From JADHUC01 sp964623055 (GTDB taxonomy: Bacteria > Planctomycetota > Planctomycetia > Pirellulales > Pirellulaceae), in assembly GCA_964623055.1 (NCBI GenBank), contig CAZURK010000034.1, positions 8,605 to 72,604 of the forward strand: a stretch of 64,000 nucleotides of DNA, in the 5' to 3' direction. Positions 52,372 to 62,399 of the stretch are shown piece by piece. The notes beneath the pieces are model-generated. The model did not search any database. It saw only the letters and a program-made list of their open reading frames with translations, and was not told where the DNA came from. The position numbers and the translations under genes are program-made. Numbering within the stretch: the stretch's first letter is position 1; each line of letters begins with the position of its first letter.

Positions 52372-53973
52372 CTAAGTGTCCGGCGTTAGCTGTACACGGC
52401 GAATGCGCGGCGAACCGGCCGAGCGGTTTGATTGGAGCTGCAACTGGAACCGCCAGTGTGTGGCCCGCAAGTCCGTCGGTGAATAGCCGGATTGGCCGTC
52501 GTAGATTTCAAACCATCGCGAACGAGCATCAGCGATTCCATCTGCGTCGCGATCGACCTCGACCATCAGCCGCGCCCGCTCGCCACCGAAAGTGTATTGC
52601 TCCAGGTCTGCGATCTTCGAATCGCGCGTGGCGTAGTAGGCGGCGCCGACGTACGTATTGTCGACTCGCCGCTTGAGGTCGCCATATCCGGTATCGGTGC
52701 CGAGCTGCATTTCGCCATGCAACAATTGCGGGCCCTGCCACGTCCGACCGTTGTCGTCCGACCAATAGACCACGGGTTTCCGCGTATAACCGCCTCCGTT
52801 ACTGTGTAGGCCGAAGCCCCACAACCGACCCTCGCCAGCGGCGTAATCCAGCTTGTTACCGTGCTGGAAAATCGGGTTACTGTCTTTGTACAAACGTACC
52901 CGTTGCCAGAGTCCGTTCTCGATGCCTCCATTGACCTGGTCCGAGATATCAACAGGTTTGGAAAACGAACGGCCCATGTCGGTGCTGATCGACTGAAACG
53001 TGTAGCGGTTGCCGGACGCGTGCCGCAGGACGGCCACAATCGTGCGGTTCCCCACGTACTCGATCGCCGGCTCGAACGTGGCGCCGCTGTCCACCTCGCG
53101 GTGATTGGCCAAGGGACCGATCCAGCTCAGAAACTCGTAGGTCTTGCCGTTGTCGCGAGTCCGCGCCAGCAGCGTCCCGGCCTGCGAGTTGTACTTGTAA
53201 TACTGAAAGGCCATGTAGACGTCGTTGGGATTCTCAGGATCAATGAACCAGTCTTCCGTCCCGATGACCCGATCGTCGTCCACGCCCGGCACGCCCATGA
53301 CACTGATTCTGTCGCGGTCCGGTTTCCACGTTTTTCCGTCATCTGTCGAACGAAGTTGCCGTGTTCCGGTACTGTAGTTCGTGCGCCAGAACTGCAGGAC
53401 AAGGTCACCGTTGGGCATCCTGTAGAGGCCGGGTTCGCTGTGCGTGGCTCCATCATCAAAGGGCATCCCATTGATGGATGTGCCGTCGAACCACCGATCC
53501 AGCTTACTCCAAGTCCTGCCTTCGTCCTTCGACGTGATGATGTGAATCGCATCACGCCCGGCCCACTCGATGTGGTTGACGCCTGAGCGCAGCGCCATGA
53601 CCCAGCGGTGCTCGTCCAGGATGGCGATCATCGAGCGGCCATACCAATCGTGAGGCGTACCCACGGCGTTGGTAAACGGCGTCTCGGAGCCATCCACGAC
53701 GACCTCGATTGTCTTATTGTCAAACAAGTCGATTTCGGCCTCGACCACAACCTCAACTGCCTTGACGGGCTGGTTCCACACGTGCCACCCGCTGATCCAC
53801 TGGCCCTTTTCCACTCCATCCAAGACAAGCGAGTCGTCCTTGACGGCAATTCCCTCCGACGCAGCACGCGCCCGCTTCCAGCCCGCGGAGTCTTCGACGG
53901 ACCAAGGTTCGGCGGCGGGTAGAGATGTCCATGGAACGATCAGTAGAAGTGTCGTCAGTCGCCACGTTGTCAT
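52372..53973 (-). CDS. Exported sialidase-fold protein
   Basis: A 533-residue protein with GGAGGAAAC before ATG and signal MTTWRLTTLLLIVPWTSLPA. The N-terminal 90 residues are a small beta domain; the rest is a sialidase-type propeller with Asp-box-like motifs TSKDEGRTW, STDDGKTW, TRDNGKTY, STDMGRSF and SDDNGRTW, plus a C-terminal VDRDADGIADARSRWFEIYD segment resembling a calcium-binding loop. True sialidase activity cannot be confirmed. It lies upstream of the beta-helix pair on the same strand. Confidence 0.82.
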   Translation of the reverse strand: MTTWRLTTLLLIVPWTSLPAAEPWSVEDSAGWKRARAASEGIAVKDDSLVLDGVEKGQWISGWHVWNQPVKAVEVVVEAEIDLFDNKTIEVVVDGSETPFTNAVGTPHDWYGRSMIAILDEHRWVMALRSGVNHIEWAGRDAIHIITSKDEGRTWSKLDRWFDGTSINGMPFDDGATHSEPGLYRMPNGDLVLQFWRTNYSTGTRQLRSTDDGKTWKPDRDRISVMGVPGVDDDRVIGTEDWFIDPENPNDVYMAFQYYKYNSQAGTLLARTRDNGKTYEFLSWIGPLANHREVDSGATFEPAIEYVGNRTIVAVLRHASGNRYTFQSISTDMGRSFSKPVDISDQVNGGIENGLWQRVRLYKDSNPIFQHGNKLDYAAGEGRLWGFGLHSNGGGYTRKPVVYWSDDNGRTWQGPQLLHGEMQLGTDTGYGDLKRRVDNTYVGAAYYATRDSKIADLEQYTFGGERARLMVEVDRDADGIADARSRWFEIYDGQSGYSPTDLRATHWRFQLQLQSNRSAGSPRIRRVQLTPDT

Positions 53974-54102
53974 TTGTTTCCTCCGCAATTTGCCGTTGTG
54001 TCGCGCAGATTTCTGCGTGCGAGAGTACCTCTTGTCCGCCATCGTCATCGGAATGCCGGTCGGCGCTGTTCGGCCACGAGGATGGCGGTCAGCAATGCGA
54101 TT

Positions 54103-57003
54103 TTACTCCATGCCGAGTCTGAGCAATACGGTATCGTTCGCTTGCATCGCGAAGCGCAAGAGCGTTCCTTCCACGTGCAAAGCCGGACTTCCAAAGATCG
54201 CTCGGGGACGACGCGGCTCCCGAAGCTCCACCACCTTGTCCCCACCGGTCGACGCATGCAAGCATATGTACTGATTATCGACGAACAGGGCATCCCCTGT
54301 CTCGATGTACACATGACACCCGGCGTCGCGCGCCAAGCGTCGCAACGTATCCGGCAGCAAACGCGGCGCCGAGCAGAAGACGCTGGTCCATTTGCCCATG
54401 GGCTTGCGGGCGAGTCCTGCGAAGTCAGTGCCGTCGATGTGTCCGAGCTCCTCGGCGTCGGTGACATCGGGAACGAAGACCGGATCGACCGCGGGCTTGT
54501 CACCTGCCAGCAGCACGCCCTCAGCGTCGGCCACCCGCAGCGGCTTGCCCCACGTCTCTCGGCGCACGGTGAAGCCGGTGAGGACGCGGACTTGCTCGAC
54601 GCCGGCGGAGTCGTCGCCGTAGAGCCCGGAAGCGTAAACCCAGATGGCTGTGGCGCCCTCGCGCTCGAAACGGGCGCGGATCGCTGCGCGTTGTGCGTTG
54701 TCGAGCATCACCGTGTTTAGGAACAGGTACGCCTTGTGCGGCGGCATGTCAGCGCTGACCAAGTCGTCCAGCAGGTGGAAGTCCCAGGCGACGCCGACGC
54801 GAGGGAGCTGGATGATGCTCTGGAGGACGAGGCTGCCCGTCAAGGGGTGCATGGCCGTGAGGTACGCGAAGCTGCGCTCGTCGACGACCACGGCCAGATC
54901 GCCGTGGAAGGGCTGTCGATCCGTCAGCGAAGCCTCCATGGCGTCTCGCATCTTGCCGAGTTCTGCCGTGATTTCGGCCCCCTTCAGCCAACCGCCCACC
55001 ATGTCGTAGTGGCTGACGGCCGTGCGGCGAGTGAGCACATTGCCCATCTCGCGCCACAGCACTGCATTGGTGTGCTCCGGTGTGCCCGTGCGCCCGTAGC
55101 CGGAACCGAGGTCGGAGAGATGTGTGCGGTAGTCCGCCTCCGACAGCCACAGCTTGCCGTGGAGCCGCACGCTTTCGGTCGTCGACATGAATCCAGATGT
55201 TTGCCCAATGGCGCGGTCGGTGTAGAGTGGAGGACTTGCGAGGAAGTCGAGGTCGTCGCAACGGAGCACCTTGGCCAAGGCGAGGTGCGACGAATCCTGC
55301 TGGCGCGGGCCGTGCTGCGTGAGGTAGCCGTAGTACGTTCCGCACAGGGAGCGGCCGTTGGTGGCTTGCTTCACCACACGCGCGAAGTGGGCGATGGCGT
55401 CGGCGGTAAGGTCGGCGAGGAAGAGGTAGTAGTCGATCGTCGTGCGTTCCGCCTCGGGATCGCGAAGCGCTCCCCACTTGCCAATGTGCCGCTGTTCGGG
55501 TGTGGGCATCTCGGCGTCGGCATGCGGGCTGTCGGCGCCATACCGTCTGCGGAGCCACTTGCGCCACGCGCGCTTCGCCGGTTCGCTGTAGTCGGCGAGG
55601 TGGTTTTGCCACAGCCCCCACGACTGCCATTCGGCCGAGTAGCCACTGAACGGGAGGTAGCCGATGATTCGGTCGGCATAGGGCGCCGACTGCAGGTGTC
55701 GGATGAGCCGCGTTAAGTCCTCCGCGGTTTCCTTCCGCCATCGCTCCGAAGCGAACGACTGCGGCCCGTGCCCGCCATCGGCGTACAGGCACAGCTCCTC
55801 GGGGTGCGCCTGCTGCCACCACATGGGCGGCGTGATGCCCACATGCGGCAGGAAGTACGCGTCGGGGTCGGCTTCCAGCGCCTTGGCGAAGTAGCTGTCG
55901 AACTCGGTGTAGTCGTACACGTCGGGCGCCACATGTCCCAGGTCCGAGGCGCCGGAGCTGCCGAACCAGTCGCAGAAGAGGTGTACGCCGGCGCGGCCCA
56001 TCTCGGCGTGTTGGTCGTGCCGACGAACGCCACCGATGACGGAAAAGAACGGCGCGACCAGGTTGCCATCCACGAACAGCGCGGGGTCGCCACCAAAGCG
56101 TTTCACTTCGGCCAACGGTGGAGCCTGCCTGCCGGCCAACGGGTTGTCGACCTGTACGACGGCCCGTTCGCGACCGAATCCGCCGTCCGCAAGCTCGACG
56201 CCCAACAGCCCGGCGCGTACGCTGAGGCAGGTCGGCTGGGAGTACTTCAGCGTGGGAATCTCGACCGTCCATTCGCCCTTGCGCTGCCGCGGGTCGATCT
56301 CGACAAATCCATCCGCCCAAACACGTTCGCCGGACATCAGCCACACGAACAGCCGATCGCCTTGGTCGCCGTCCTGGACGGGTAGCTCGGCCGTCACTCG
56401 CACCCGGATCTCGTCGCCAGCGTCTACGGACTCAGGCACCGTCACCGCTGCCAGTCGCCCACCTTCGATCGACAGCCGCGTCACGCCCGGCTCGAACGGT
56501 TTGTCGCTGATCGGCTCCAGCCACACTTCGTCGATGGCAATCCATCGTCCCGCCTGGTTGCCGGGGTCAATTCGGAAGATCGTGATGCGGCCCGATGTGC
56601 CGCCCCACTGCCGCGAGCCCTCCAAGGGAGAGACATCGCCGTGGTACCGGAGCTGAGTCAAATCGACGCGGTACTCCGCCAGTCCCTGCACGACGGGATG
56701 ACTCTTCCCAAGCGCCCAGCGCTCATCATCGCACTTGTAGTACACCGCGATGTGATCGGCAGGCGTCGAGGAGTACAGGCGCAACGTCAGACGTGTCAGC
56801 GACCGCCCGTCGATGCCTCCCTTTGGCAGAGCGAAGAAGACAAATGGGTCCCACGTGGTAGTGCCCCGGAACAGCCCGTCGGTCGTCTTCGGGTTCACGA
56901 CGTGCGGTGCGTGCGTGACCTCGCCCTCGGAGTCGAGGTGCCAGGTGAGGCCGTGGGTGGTAGCGGGTATGAGGACGGTCAGAACAGCAAGGCATTTAAG
57001 CAT
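54103..57003 (-). CDS. GH42-like beta-galactosidase-family protein
   Basis: A 966-residue exported protein (start 57003, AGGA upstream, signal MLKCLAVLTVLIPATTHG). The first 290 residues are beta-sandwich domains. Residues about 310-650 form a clan GH-A barrel like GH42: YFLPHVGITPPMWWQQAHPE, acid/base candidate E458 in GYSAEWQSW, and nucleophile candidate E622 in LWLSEADYRTH, 164 residues apart as usual in the clan. After the barrel comes a class-I-glutamine-amidotransferase-like trimerisation domain (AYLFLNTVMLDNAQRAAIRA), another GH42 trait, and a C-terminal beta domain. Predicted to release galactose or a related sugar from oligosaccharides outside the cytoplasm. Confidence 0.85.
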   Translation of the reverse strand: MLKCLAVLTVLIPATTHGLTWHLDSEGEVTHAPHVVNPKTTDGLFRGTTTWDPFVFFALPKGGIDGRSLTRLTLRLYSSTPADHIAVYYKCDDERWALGKSHPVVQGLAEYRVDLTQLRYHGDVSPLEGSRQWGGTSGRITIFRIDPGNQAGRWIAIDEVWLEPISDKPFEPGVTRLSIEGGRLAAVTVPESVDAGDEIRVRVTAELPVQDGDQGDRLFVWLMSGERVWADGFVEIDPRQRKGEWTVEIPTLKYSQPTCLSVRAGLLGVELADGGFGRERAVVQVDNPLAGRQAPPLAEVKRFGGDPALFVDGNLVAPFFSVIGGVRRHDQHAEMGRAGVHLFCDWFGSSGASDLGHVAPDVYDYTEFDSYFAKALEADPDAYFLPHVGITPPMWWQQAHPEELCLYADGGHGPQSFASERWRKETAEDLTRLIRHLQSAPYADRIIGYLPFSGYSAEWQSWGLWQNHLADYSEPAKRAWRKWLRRRYGADSPHADAEMPTPEQRHIGKWGALRDPEAERTTIDYYLFLADLTADAIAHFARVVKQATNGRSLCGTYYGYLTQHGPRQQDSSHLALAKVLRCDDLDFLASPPLYTDRAIGQTSGFMSTTESVRLHGKLWLSEADYRTHLSDLGSGYGRTGTPEHTNAVLWREMGNVLTRRTAVSHYDMVGGWLKGAEITAELGKMRDAMEASLTDRQPFHGDLAVVVDERSFAYLTAMHPLTGSLVLQSIIQLPRVGVAWDFHLLDDLVSADMPPHKAYLFLNTVMLDNAQRAAIRARFEREGATAIWVYASGLYGDDSAGVEQVRVLTGFTVRRETWGKPLRVADAEGVLLAGDKPAVDPVFVPDVTDAEELGHIDGTDFAGLARKPMGKWTSVFCSAPRLLPDTLRRLARDAGCHVYIETGDALFVDNQYICLHASTGGDKVVELREPRRPRAIFGSPALHVEGTLLRFAMQANDTVLLRLGME

Positions 57004-57276
57004 GGAGTGCGTCCTGTTTGCACTTGATATCACACGTGTCGAGCTGCTAATCGACTCGAACAGCGATCGGAATTACATAACATACAAGAACCTGCGGCCG
57101 GCTGCTTGCCATATCTGTGTTTTGTCTCCGATGCCGGCGTGAGCTGAAGTACGTTCCTCCTTGCTGTGTCTCCTGCTCGAACCCTCATCTGTTGGCCGGT
57201 ACGATCGTTCCTGCTCTGGTTGGCCTGCCGGAGGGAATGCTGGAGCAGTATGATGGTCATCCTGAGGAGGTGCACG

Positions 57277-60200
57277 ATGAGACTATTCTTCGCATCCGTT
57301 GTTCGTCGGCGATGCTCACTCTGGCTGTCGCTCGCCGTTCTCACCGTGATCAATTCCCCCGGACCTCTGCTGGCACAGTCTCGGGAGGGCTTGCTTCTCG
57401 AATACACGTTCGAAGGTGACTCTCGCGACTCCTCCGGGAACGGTCATCACGGAACCGTCCACGGCGACCCCGAGTTCGCGGCGGGCAAGGAGGGGCAGTG
57501 CCTTGTGCTTGACGGCGATGGGGATTTCGTCGACTCCGGTACGAACTTCCCGGATCTGCGCGAGACGTTCACGTTCGAGTGCTGGGTGAAGCCGGCCGTG
57601 ACACAAAACCGTTACGCTGACATCCTCGGGAATCACGCTGGCGGCGGGATCACGGGATACGTCATCCAACAGAACAACGAGAACGTGAATGAGTTCGGCT
57701 TCGGATATGGCAATGGCTCGGTCTACGTCGATCTGCCGAAGGTGGAGCTCATTGCGGATCGCTGGCAGCATCTCGCTGTCGTGAAGACTCGGGAAGAGCT
57801 GCGGCTGTACGTGAACGGGATCGTGGTCGGTAAGTCGCAGGCGATCGGTCCGGTGGCTGTGAGTACAGTGAACTTCCGGGTCGGGCTCGGCTTTGAGGAT
57901 GCGTCACGCTGCTTTCGGGGTTCGATCGATACGATGCGGGTTTGGGGCAAGGCCCTGGCAGGTTTCCATGTCGACGTCCCGTTTGAGGAGAAGATCGAGC
58001 TGTTCGCGCGTGCGGTGCGAGTGGAGACGGAGCTCCGCGCTGCGGCCGGGCCCGGGTCGAGCCGCAGCGTTCTGCTGCGCGTCGACGAGGAACTGGTTCC
58101 CGCTGGCGTGGATCAGATCGACGTCACGTTCGAGGCGCGCGAGCGCCTGGGAGGTTCCCCGCTCGACTTGCCCCCGGCTGTGGTGACGCGAGGAAAGGGG
58201 TTCGAGACGAACGTCGTTTTGCCGGAGGCGTCAGGGTACTACCAGATCCAGTGCCGGCCGACGATTCCTTTCGCCGGTCGCGAGTTTCCCATGCCGGCGA
58301 GCTCGTTTCGGTTCGGCATACCGCCGCGCCCGGAACCAGCCAGTACTCTCGACCTCGCCGCACCGCCAGAGATTCCACTGCCTCCGCCGATATCTCTCGC
58401 GAGCGAGTCTTGGAGTCTGGCGACCGATCCGCGGAACGAGGGACGGGAGCAAGGCTGGTCGCGCAAGCCGATCGCCGATGCGAAGAAGGCGCGAGTGCCC
58501 GGCATCATCCAGGAGGTCTTTCCCGCTTTCCACGGGGTGGCGTGGTACTGGCGCGAGTTCACGGCACCGGTGAATCCCCTGCCAGGTGGGCGCACCCTCC
58601 TGCGCTTCGCGGCGGTCGACTACTTGGCCGAGGTCTGGGTCAACGGGGTCTCGGTCGGCGGACATGAGGGCGGGGAGACGCCGTTCGTGCTCGACGTCAC
58701 GGGTGCGATTCGAACGGACGCGCCGAACCTGCTTGCCGTCCGCGTGCTGAACCCGACGAACGAACGGATCGATGGCATCGTACTGGCCGAGACCCCTCAC
58801 CGCAATAAGGCTGTTCCCTACGCGAACGGCAGGTCGTTCAACACCGGCGGGATCACCGAGACCGTGGAACTCCTGCTCGTTCCGGCGGTGCGCGTGGAGG
58901 ATGTCTACGCCCGGCCCGACCCGAAGACAGGCAAGGTCGTGCTGAGCGCCGACGTGATTCACAGTGGGGATAGTCCCGTCTCGGTGAACCTTGAACTCAC
59001 CATCGCGACCGCGAGAGCGAACGAGCTCGTCGCCCAGGCTCGATTGGAGCGAACCGTCTCGCCGGGCCGATGGACACCTGCGATCGAGCTGTCGGTGGAC
59101 GAGCCCCATCTCTGGGAGCTCGATGATCCGTTTCTCTACCGAGCGACCGCACGGGTCTGGGTGGACCCCGCGAGCGGTGTCCACGAGCACTCGGCTCGGT
59201 TCGGCTTTCGTGACTTCCGCGTCACGCGCGGGTTTTTCCGGTTGAACGGCAAGCGGATCTTCTTGCGATCGACGCACACCGGGAACCACTGCCCGGTCGG
59301 CCAGATCTTGCCGCCCGCCGAGGCGCCGGACCTGCTGCGCCGCGATCTCCTGTATGCCAAGGCGAGCGGGTACAACATGGTGCGCTTCATCGCCGGCATG
59401 GCTCATCCGTGGCAGCTAGACCTCTGCGACGAGATCGGCCTGATGGTCTACGAGGAGTCCTACGCGGCTTGGCTGCTGGCCGACTCGCCGAAGATGGCCG
59501 AGCGATTCGACTCGTCGACGATGGAGATGTTGCGCCGCGATCGCAACCACCCCAGCGTTGTCATCTGGGGGCTGCAGAACGAGGACTTCGACGGTCCGGT
59601 CTTCCGCCACGCCGTTGAGAGCCTCGCGCTGGTGCGCTATTTCGACGACACACGGCTCGTCCTCCTCCAGAGCGGCCGGTGGGATGGCCAGTTCGAGATC
59701 GGCTCGGTCTCGAACCCCGGCAGCCACGAGTGGGAGCGGGTGTGGGGTGCCGAGAGCGCTGACTACGACCGACCGATGCAATGGGGTAGCGGAGGCTATG
59801 TGATCGGTGCGGGCGATGCCCACGTATACACCGGAGCGCCGGTTACGGCCGACGAGAAGAAACTGGTCCGGACACTCGGCCACGATATGAAACCGGTATT
59901 TCTCTCGGAGGGTGGGATCGGGAGCGTGATGCACGTCATTCGCGAGCTCCGCTGCTGGGAGCAGGCTGGCGCGAACCTCGAAGCGGAAGACGCCGTGTTG
60001 ATGCGCTCGATGGCAGACAGCTTCGTCTCCGACTGGAAACGGCTCGGTATGGACGGCGTGTACGCATTCCCCGAGGACATGCTCACCGACAGCCAGCGTC
60101 TCCACTGTCGGCAGAGGCGGATGTTTTTCGACCTCGTTCGCTCGAACCCGCAAATCTGCGGCTACAACCTCACCGGCATGCTCGACCACGGCATGACCGG

Positions 60201-61293
60201 CGAAGGAGTCTGGAGATTCTGGCGCGAGTGGAAGCCCGACGCCTTCGACACGCTCGGCGACGGATGGGCGCCGGTGCGTTGGTGCCTCTTTGTCGAGCCG
60301 ATGCATGGCTACGCGAAGACGCCGATTCGCGTCGAGGCCGTGCTCGCGAACGAAGACGTGCTCCCGCCCGGCGAGTATCCGGTGGCGCTTCGCGTGATGG
60401 GACCGGACGGCGTGGCATGGGAGCGGCGCACGAAGGCGGTCCTCCCCGAACCGGAGGAGGGTCGCGACGCGCCGTTTGCGGTTCCCGTCTTTCTTGAGGA
60501 CGTGACGATCGACGGCCCGCCGGGTGTCTACGAGCTGGCCGTGACGATGGAGCGAGGCGGAGCTCCGACCGGGGGCCGCCTCAAGTTCCATCTCTCCGAC
60601 GCGTCCCAGCTCCCGCGAGTCGAACAGCGGATTCGAGCGGTAGGGCTCGATCAGCGCGTCCAGAGTTGGCTACGGGACCACGGAGTGGAGTGCTCGACAC
60701 TCACGGCGGCTCCACAGGAGCGCGAAATGATCCTGCTCGCGAGCGCGCCGTCCGACGCAGCCGCCTGGCGAGACCTCGCCGAACGCGTGGCGCGGGGCAG
60801 CTTCGCGATCTTTCTCACGCCGGCATCCCTGCGCCGTGGCGACGACCCCGTGGGCGGGCTCTTTCTCAAGGACAAGGGTCGTTTCTACAACTTCCACGAC
60901 TGGCTCTACCACAAGGAATGCGTGGCCCGCGCACACGCTGTGCTCGACGGACTCGCGGGCCGGGGGATCCTCGACTGGGACTACTACGGCCCCGTGATCA
61001 CCCACGGCCTGTTCGACGGCCAACGCACGCCAGACGACGTGATCGTCGCCGCCTTCGCCCTCGGCTACCCATGCCCCGGCGGATACACATCCGGCGTGAT
61101 GATGGGCGCCTACCGCTTCGGCGAAGGGATGTTCCTCGTCAACACACTCGGCATCTTGGAAAACGTCGGCCATCATCCCGCGGCAGATCGGCTGATGCTC
61201 AACCTGATCCACCACGCGGCCGGAACGACGCAGACGCCGCTCGCTCCCCTGCCCCAAGATTTCGCAGAGCGGCTAACGGCCATCGGTTTCTGA
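57277..61293 (+). CDS. LamG domain plus GH2-family glycosidase
   Basis: A 1338-residue exported protein. The start at 57277 has GAGGAGG upstream and a signal (LWLSLAVLTVINSPGPLLAQ); earlier in-frame ATGs have neither. Residues about 35-240 are LamG (YTFEGDSRDSSGNGHHGTVH, GSIDTMRVWGKAL). From about 400 come the GH2 sugar-binding jelly-roll (WYWREFTAPVNP, YLAEVWVNGVSVGGHEGGET), Ig-like domain and TIM barrel (RLNGKRIFLRSTHTGNHCPV). Acid/base E769 in NHPSVVIWGLQNED and nucleophile E878 in VFLSEGGIG are both present, so it should be active. GH2 includes beta-galactosidases, mannosidases and glucuronidases; specificity is unknown. It is divergent from the GH42-like gene. Confidence 0.9.
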   Translation: MRLFFASVVRRRCSLWLSLAVLTVINSPGPLLAQSREGLLLEYTFEGDSRDSSGNGHHGTVHGDPEFAAGKEGQCLVLDGDGDFVDSGTNFPDLRETFTFECWVKPAVTQNRYADILGNHAGGGITGYVIQQNNENVNEFGFGYGNGSVYVDLPKVELIADRWQHLAVVKTREELRLYVNGIVVGKSQAIGPVAVSTVNFRVGLGFEDASRCFRGSIDTMRVWGKALAGFHVDVPFEEKIELFARAVRVETELRAAAGPGSSRSVLLRVDEELVPAGVDQIDVTFEARERLGGSPLDLPPAVVTRGKGFETNVVLPEASGYYQIQCRPTIPFAGREFPMPASSFRFGIPPRPEPASTLDLAAPPEIPLPPPISLASESWSLATDPRNEGREQGWSRKPIADAKKARVPGIIQEVFPAFHGVAWYWREFTAPVNPLPGGRTLLRFAAVDYLAEVWVNGVSVGGHEGGETPFVLDVTGAIRTDAPNLLAVRVLNPTNERIDGIVLAETPHRNKAVPYANGRSFNTGGITETVELLLVPAVRVEDVYARPDPKTGKVVLSADVIHSGDSPVSVNLELTIATARANELVAQARLERTVSPGRWTPAIELSVDEPHLWELDDPFLYRATARVWVDPASGVHEHSARFGFRDFRVTRGFFRLNGKRIFLRSTHTGNHCPVGQILPPAEAPDLLRRDLLYAKASGYNMVRFIAGMAHPWQLDLCDEIGLMVYEESYAAWLLADSPKMAERFDSSTMEMLRRDRNHPSVVIWGLQNEDFDGPVFRHAVESLALVRYFDDTRLVLLQSGRWDGQFEIGSVSNPGSHEWERVWGAESADYDRPMQWGSGGYVIGAGDAHVYTGAPVTADEKKLVRTLGHDMKPVFLSEGGIGSVMHVIRELRCWEQAGANLEAEDAVLMRSMADSFVSDWKRLGMDGVYAFPEDMLTDSQRLHCRQRRMFFDLVRSNPQICGYNLTGMLDHGMTGEGVWRFWREWKPDAFDTLGDGWAPVRWCLFVEPMHGYAKTPIRVEAVLANEDVLPPGEYPVALRVMGPDGVAWERRTKAVLPEPEEGRDAPFAVPVFLEDVTIDGPPGVYELAVTMERGGAPTGGRLKFHLSDASQLPRVEQRIRAVGLDQRVQSWLRDHGVECSTLTAAPQEREMILLASAPSDAAAWRDLAERVARGSFAIFLTPASLRRGDDPVGGLFLKDKGRFYNFHDWLYHKECVARAHAVLDGLAGRGILDWDYYGPVITHGLFDGQRTPDDVIVAAFALGYPCPGGYTSGVMMGAYRFGEGMFLVNTLGILENVGHHPAADRLMLNLIHHAAGTTQTPLAPLPQDFAERLTAIGF

Positions 61294-61714
61294 ATTCCAT
61301 CTCGGCTGTCCTGGTCCCGTTTCGTCCGACAACCGGCGGGGACAGACTTTCTACTTTCTAAGCCCATGCGCGTGCGAAGGATTTCTTGGAGCGAAGGCCG
61401 ACCATCTAGCCGGAATTCGAATGTATCGGAATGAGTGCGCCAAAAACTTGTCCTCGGCATCCGTGCCAAATCAGACTGATTCGAGCTGCAGGTGTGTCGG
61501 ACCGCTGCAATTTTAGCGCAATCGAAAACTTCAGAGGTGTCCGCCACCCAAGCGCGTTCGAGCTGGGGCATAAGTGCCCGAGGTCTGACCCAAGCGCGCA
61601 ACCGGATTGCCGGAAACTGCGGAGTCGTGGACACCGCCGGGCGCTGCGTAATGATGCTTCCATTCGACGTTCGAGACAGTTGGCCGAGTGCAGTTACTGA
61701 CGCAGGTGGGAGAC
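61294..61714. other. Intergenic stretch
   Basis: No gene seen. A 27-nt segment at 61680-61706 recurs at 26294-26320. CTGTCC...GGACAG after the GH2 stop (about 61306-61345) followed by a T-rich tract could be a weak terminator. Confidence 0.4.
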
Positions 61715-62254
61715 CTAAGGGCGTTGCGAACATTCGTGGATATCGTCGATGGTTATGTCGGCTTTCCAGGCGCGCATCCAACGTCGAATGGTCGAGCTGG
61801 GGACGCGATGCGTGTTGCGGGTTGCGTCAGCGAGTTTCTTGGCCCAGGCGTCGAACAATTCGTCGGCAACGTACTGTTTGTATCTCAACAAGACGCGCAG
61901 CTCTTGCCACCAAGGTGAATCGGGCTCAGCGAGCTCGACTTGGTATCCGTGTTCAATGGCGTAGGCGGCGTATTCACGAGTCTCAGGGTTCAGCCCGTTG
62001 CCGCGATCGACGACGATGGGTGACATCTCATTGGCGATGGCCTCGCGGAACCTCGTCAGGTTCCATGCGCGGGCTTCCGGCAGCAACTCGTCACTGTAGT
62101 CGTAACTTGCCGGATCGTCGCCGACTTGAGTGTAAAAGTACTCGTCCGTCTCTAGCACGATCCCCTCGGCACCTGCCAGCCGCCGGGCGCGATGGCTCTT
62201 GCCGCAAGCTGGCAAGCCCCGCATGAGATAGACTCGTTTCGTTGCATTTTCCAT
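61715..62254 (-). CDS. P-loop kinase/AAA-type ATPase, N4BP2-like
   Basis: A 179-residue cytoplasmic protein. It has Walker A G13-LPACGK-S20, a following ETDEYFY segment (the STDDYF position of the family), WNLTRFREAI, PIVVDRGNGLNPETREYAAY and GYQVELAEPDSPWWQE. This order is typical of the small polynucleotide-kinase-like proteins related to the kinase domain of NEDD4-binding protein 2. The family phosphorylates nucleic acid 5' ends or small molecules; the bacterial substrate is not established. It lies downstream of a strong terminator that isolates it from the surface protein gene. Confidence 0.82.
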   Translation of the reverse strand: MENATKRVYLMRGLPACGKSHRARRLAGAEGIVLETDEYFYTQVGDDPASYDYSDELLPEARAWNLTRFREAIANEMSPIVVDRGNGLNPETREYAAYAIEHGYQVELAEPDSPWWQELRVLLRYKQYVADELFDAWAKKLADATRNTHRVPSSTIRRWMRAWKADITIDDIHECSQRP

Positions 62255-62304
62255 GAGTGCAGTTTATTGCAGCCAACGACGTCCTGTGCAATGAGCCACC
62301 ATCC

Positions 62305-62347
62305 AAAAAAAGGACCTCGCGTCGGAGAGGCAGATTCCGACGCGAGG
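62305..62347 (-). terminator. Intrinsic terminator of the RTX-type surface protein gene
   Basis: A perfect 12-bp stem (CCTCGCGTCGGA with TCCGACGCGAGG), 9-nt loop, followed on the minus strand by a seven-T run after TCC. It stands 53 nt past the stop of the gene ending at 62400. Confidence 0.92.
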
Positions 62348-62399
62348 CTTTCGATTCGCGACCCGTTTGGCGAGTCGACGAGGCTGTCATTGCCGAAGG

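Noticed and set aside
54749..56344. 531-codon open frame inside the GH42-like gene
   Set aside because: Same strand, other frame; composition dominated by Arg/Gly/Ala with no domain, whereas the GH42 frame shows catalytic motifs.
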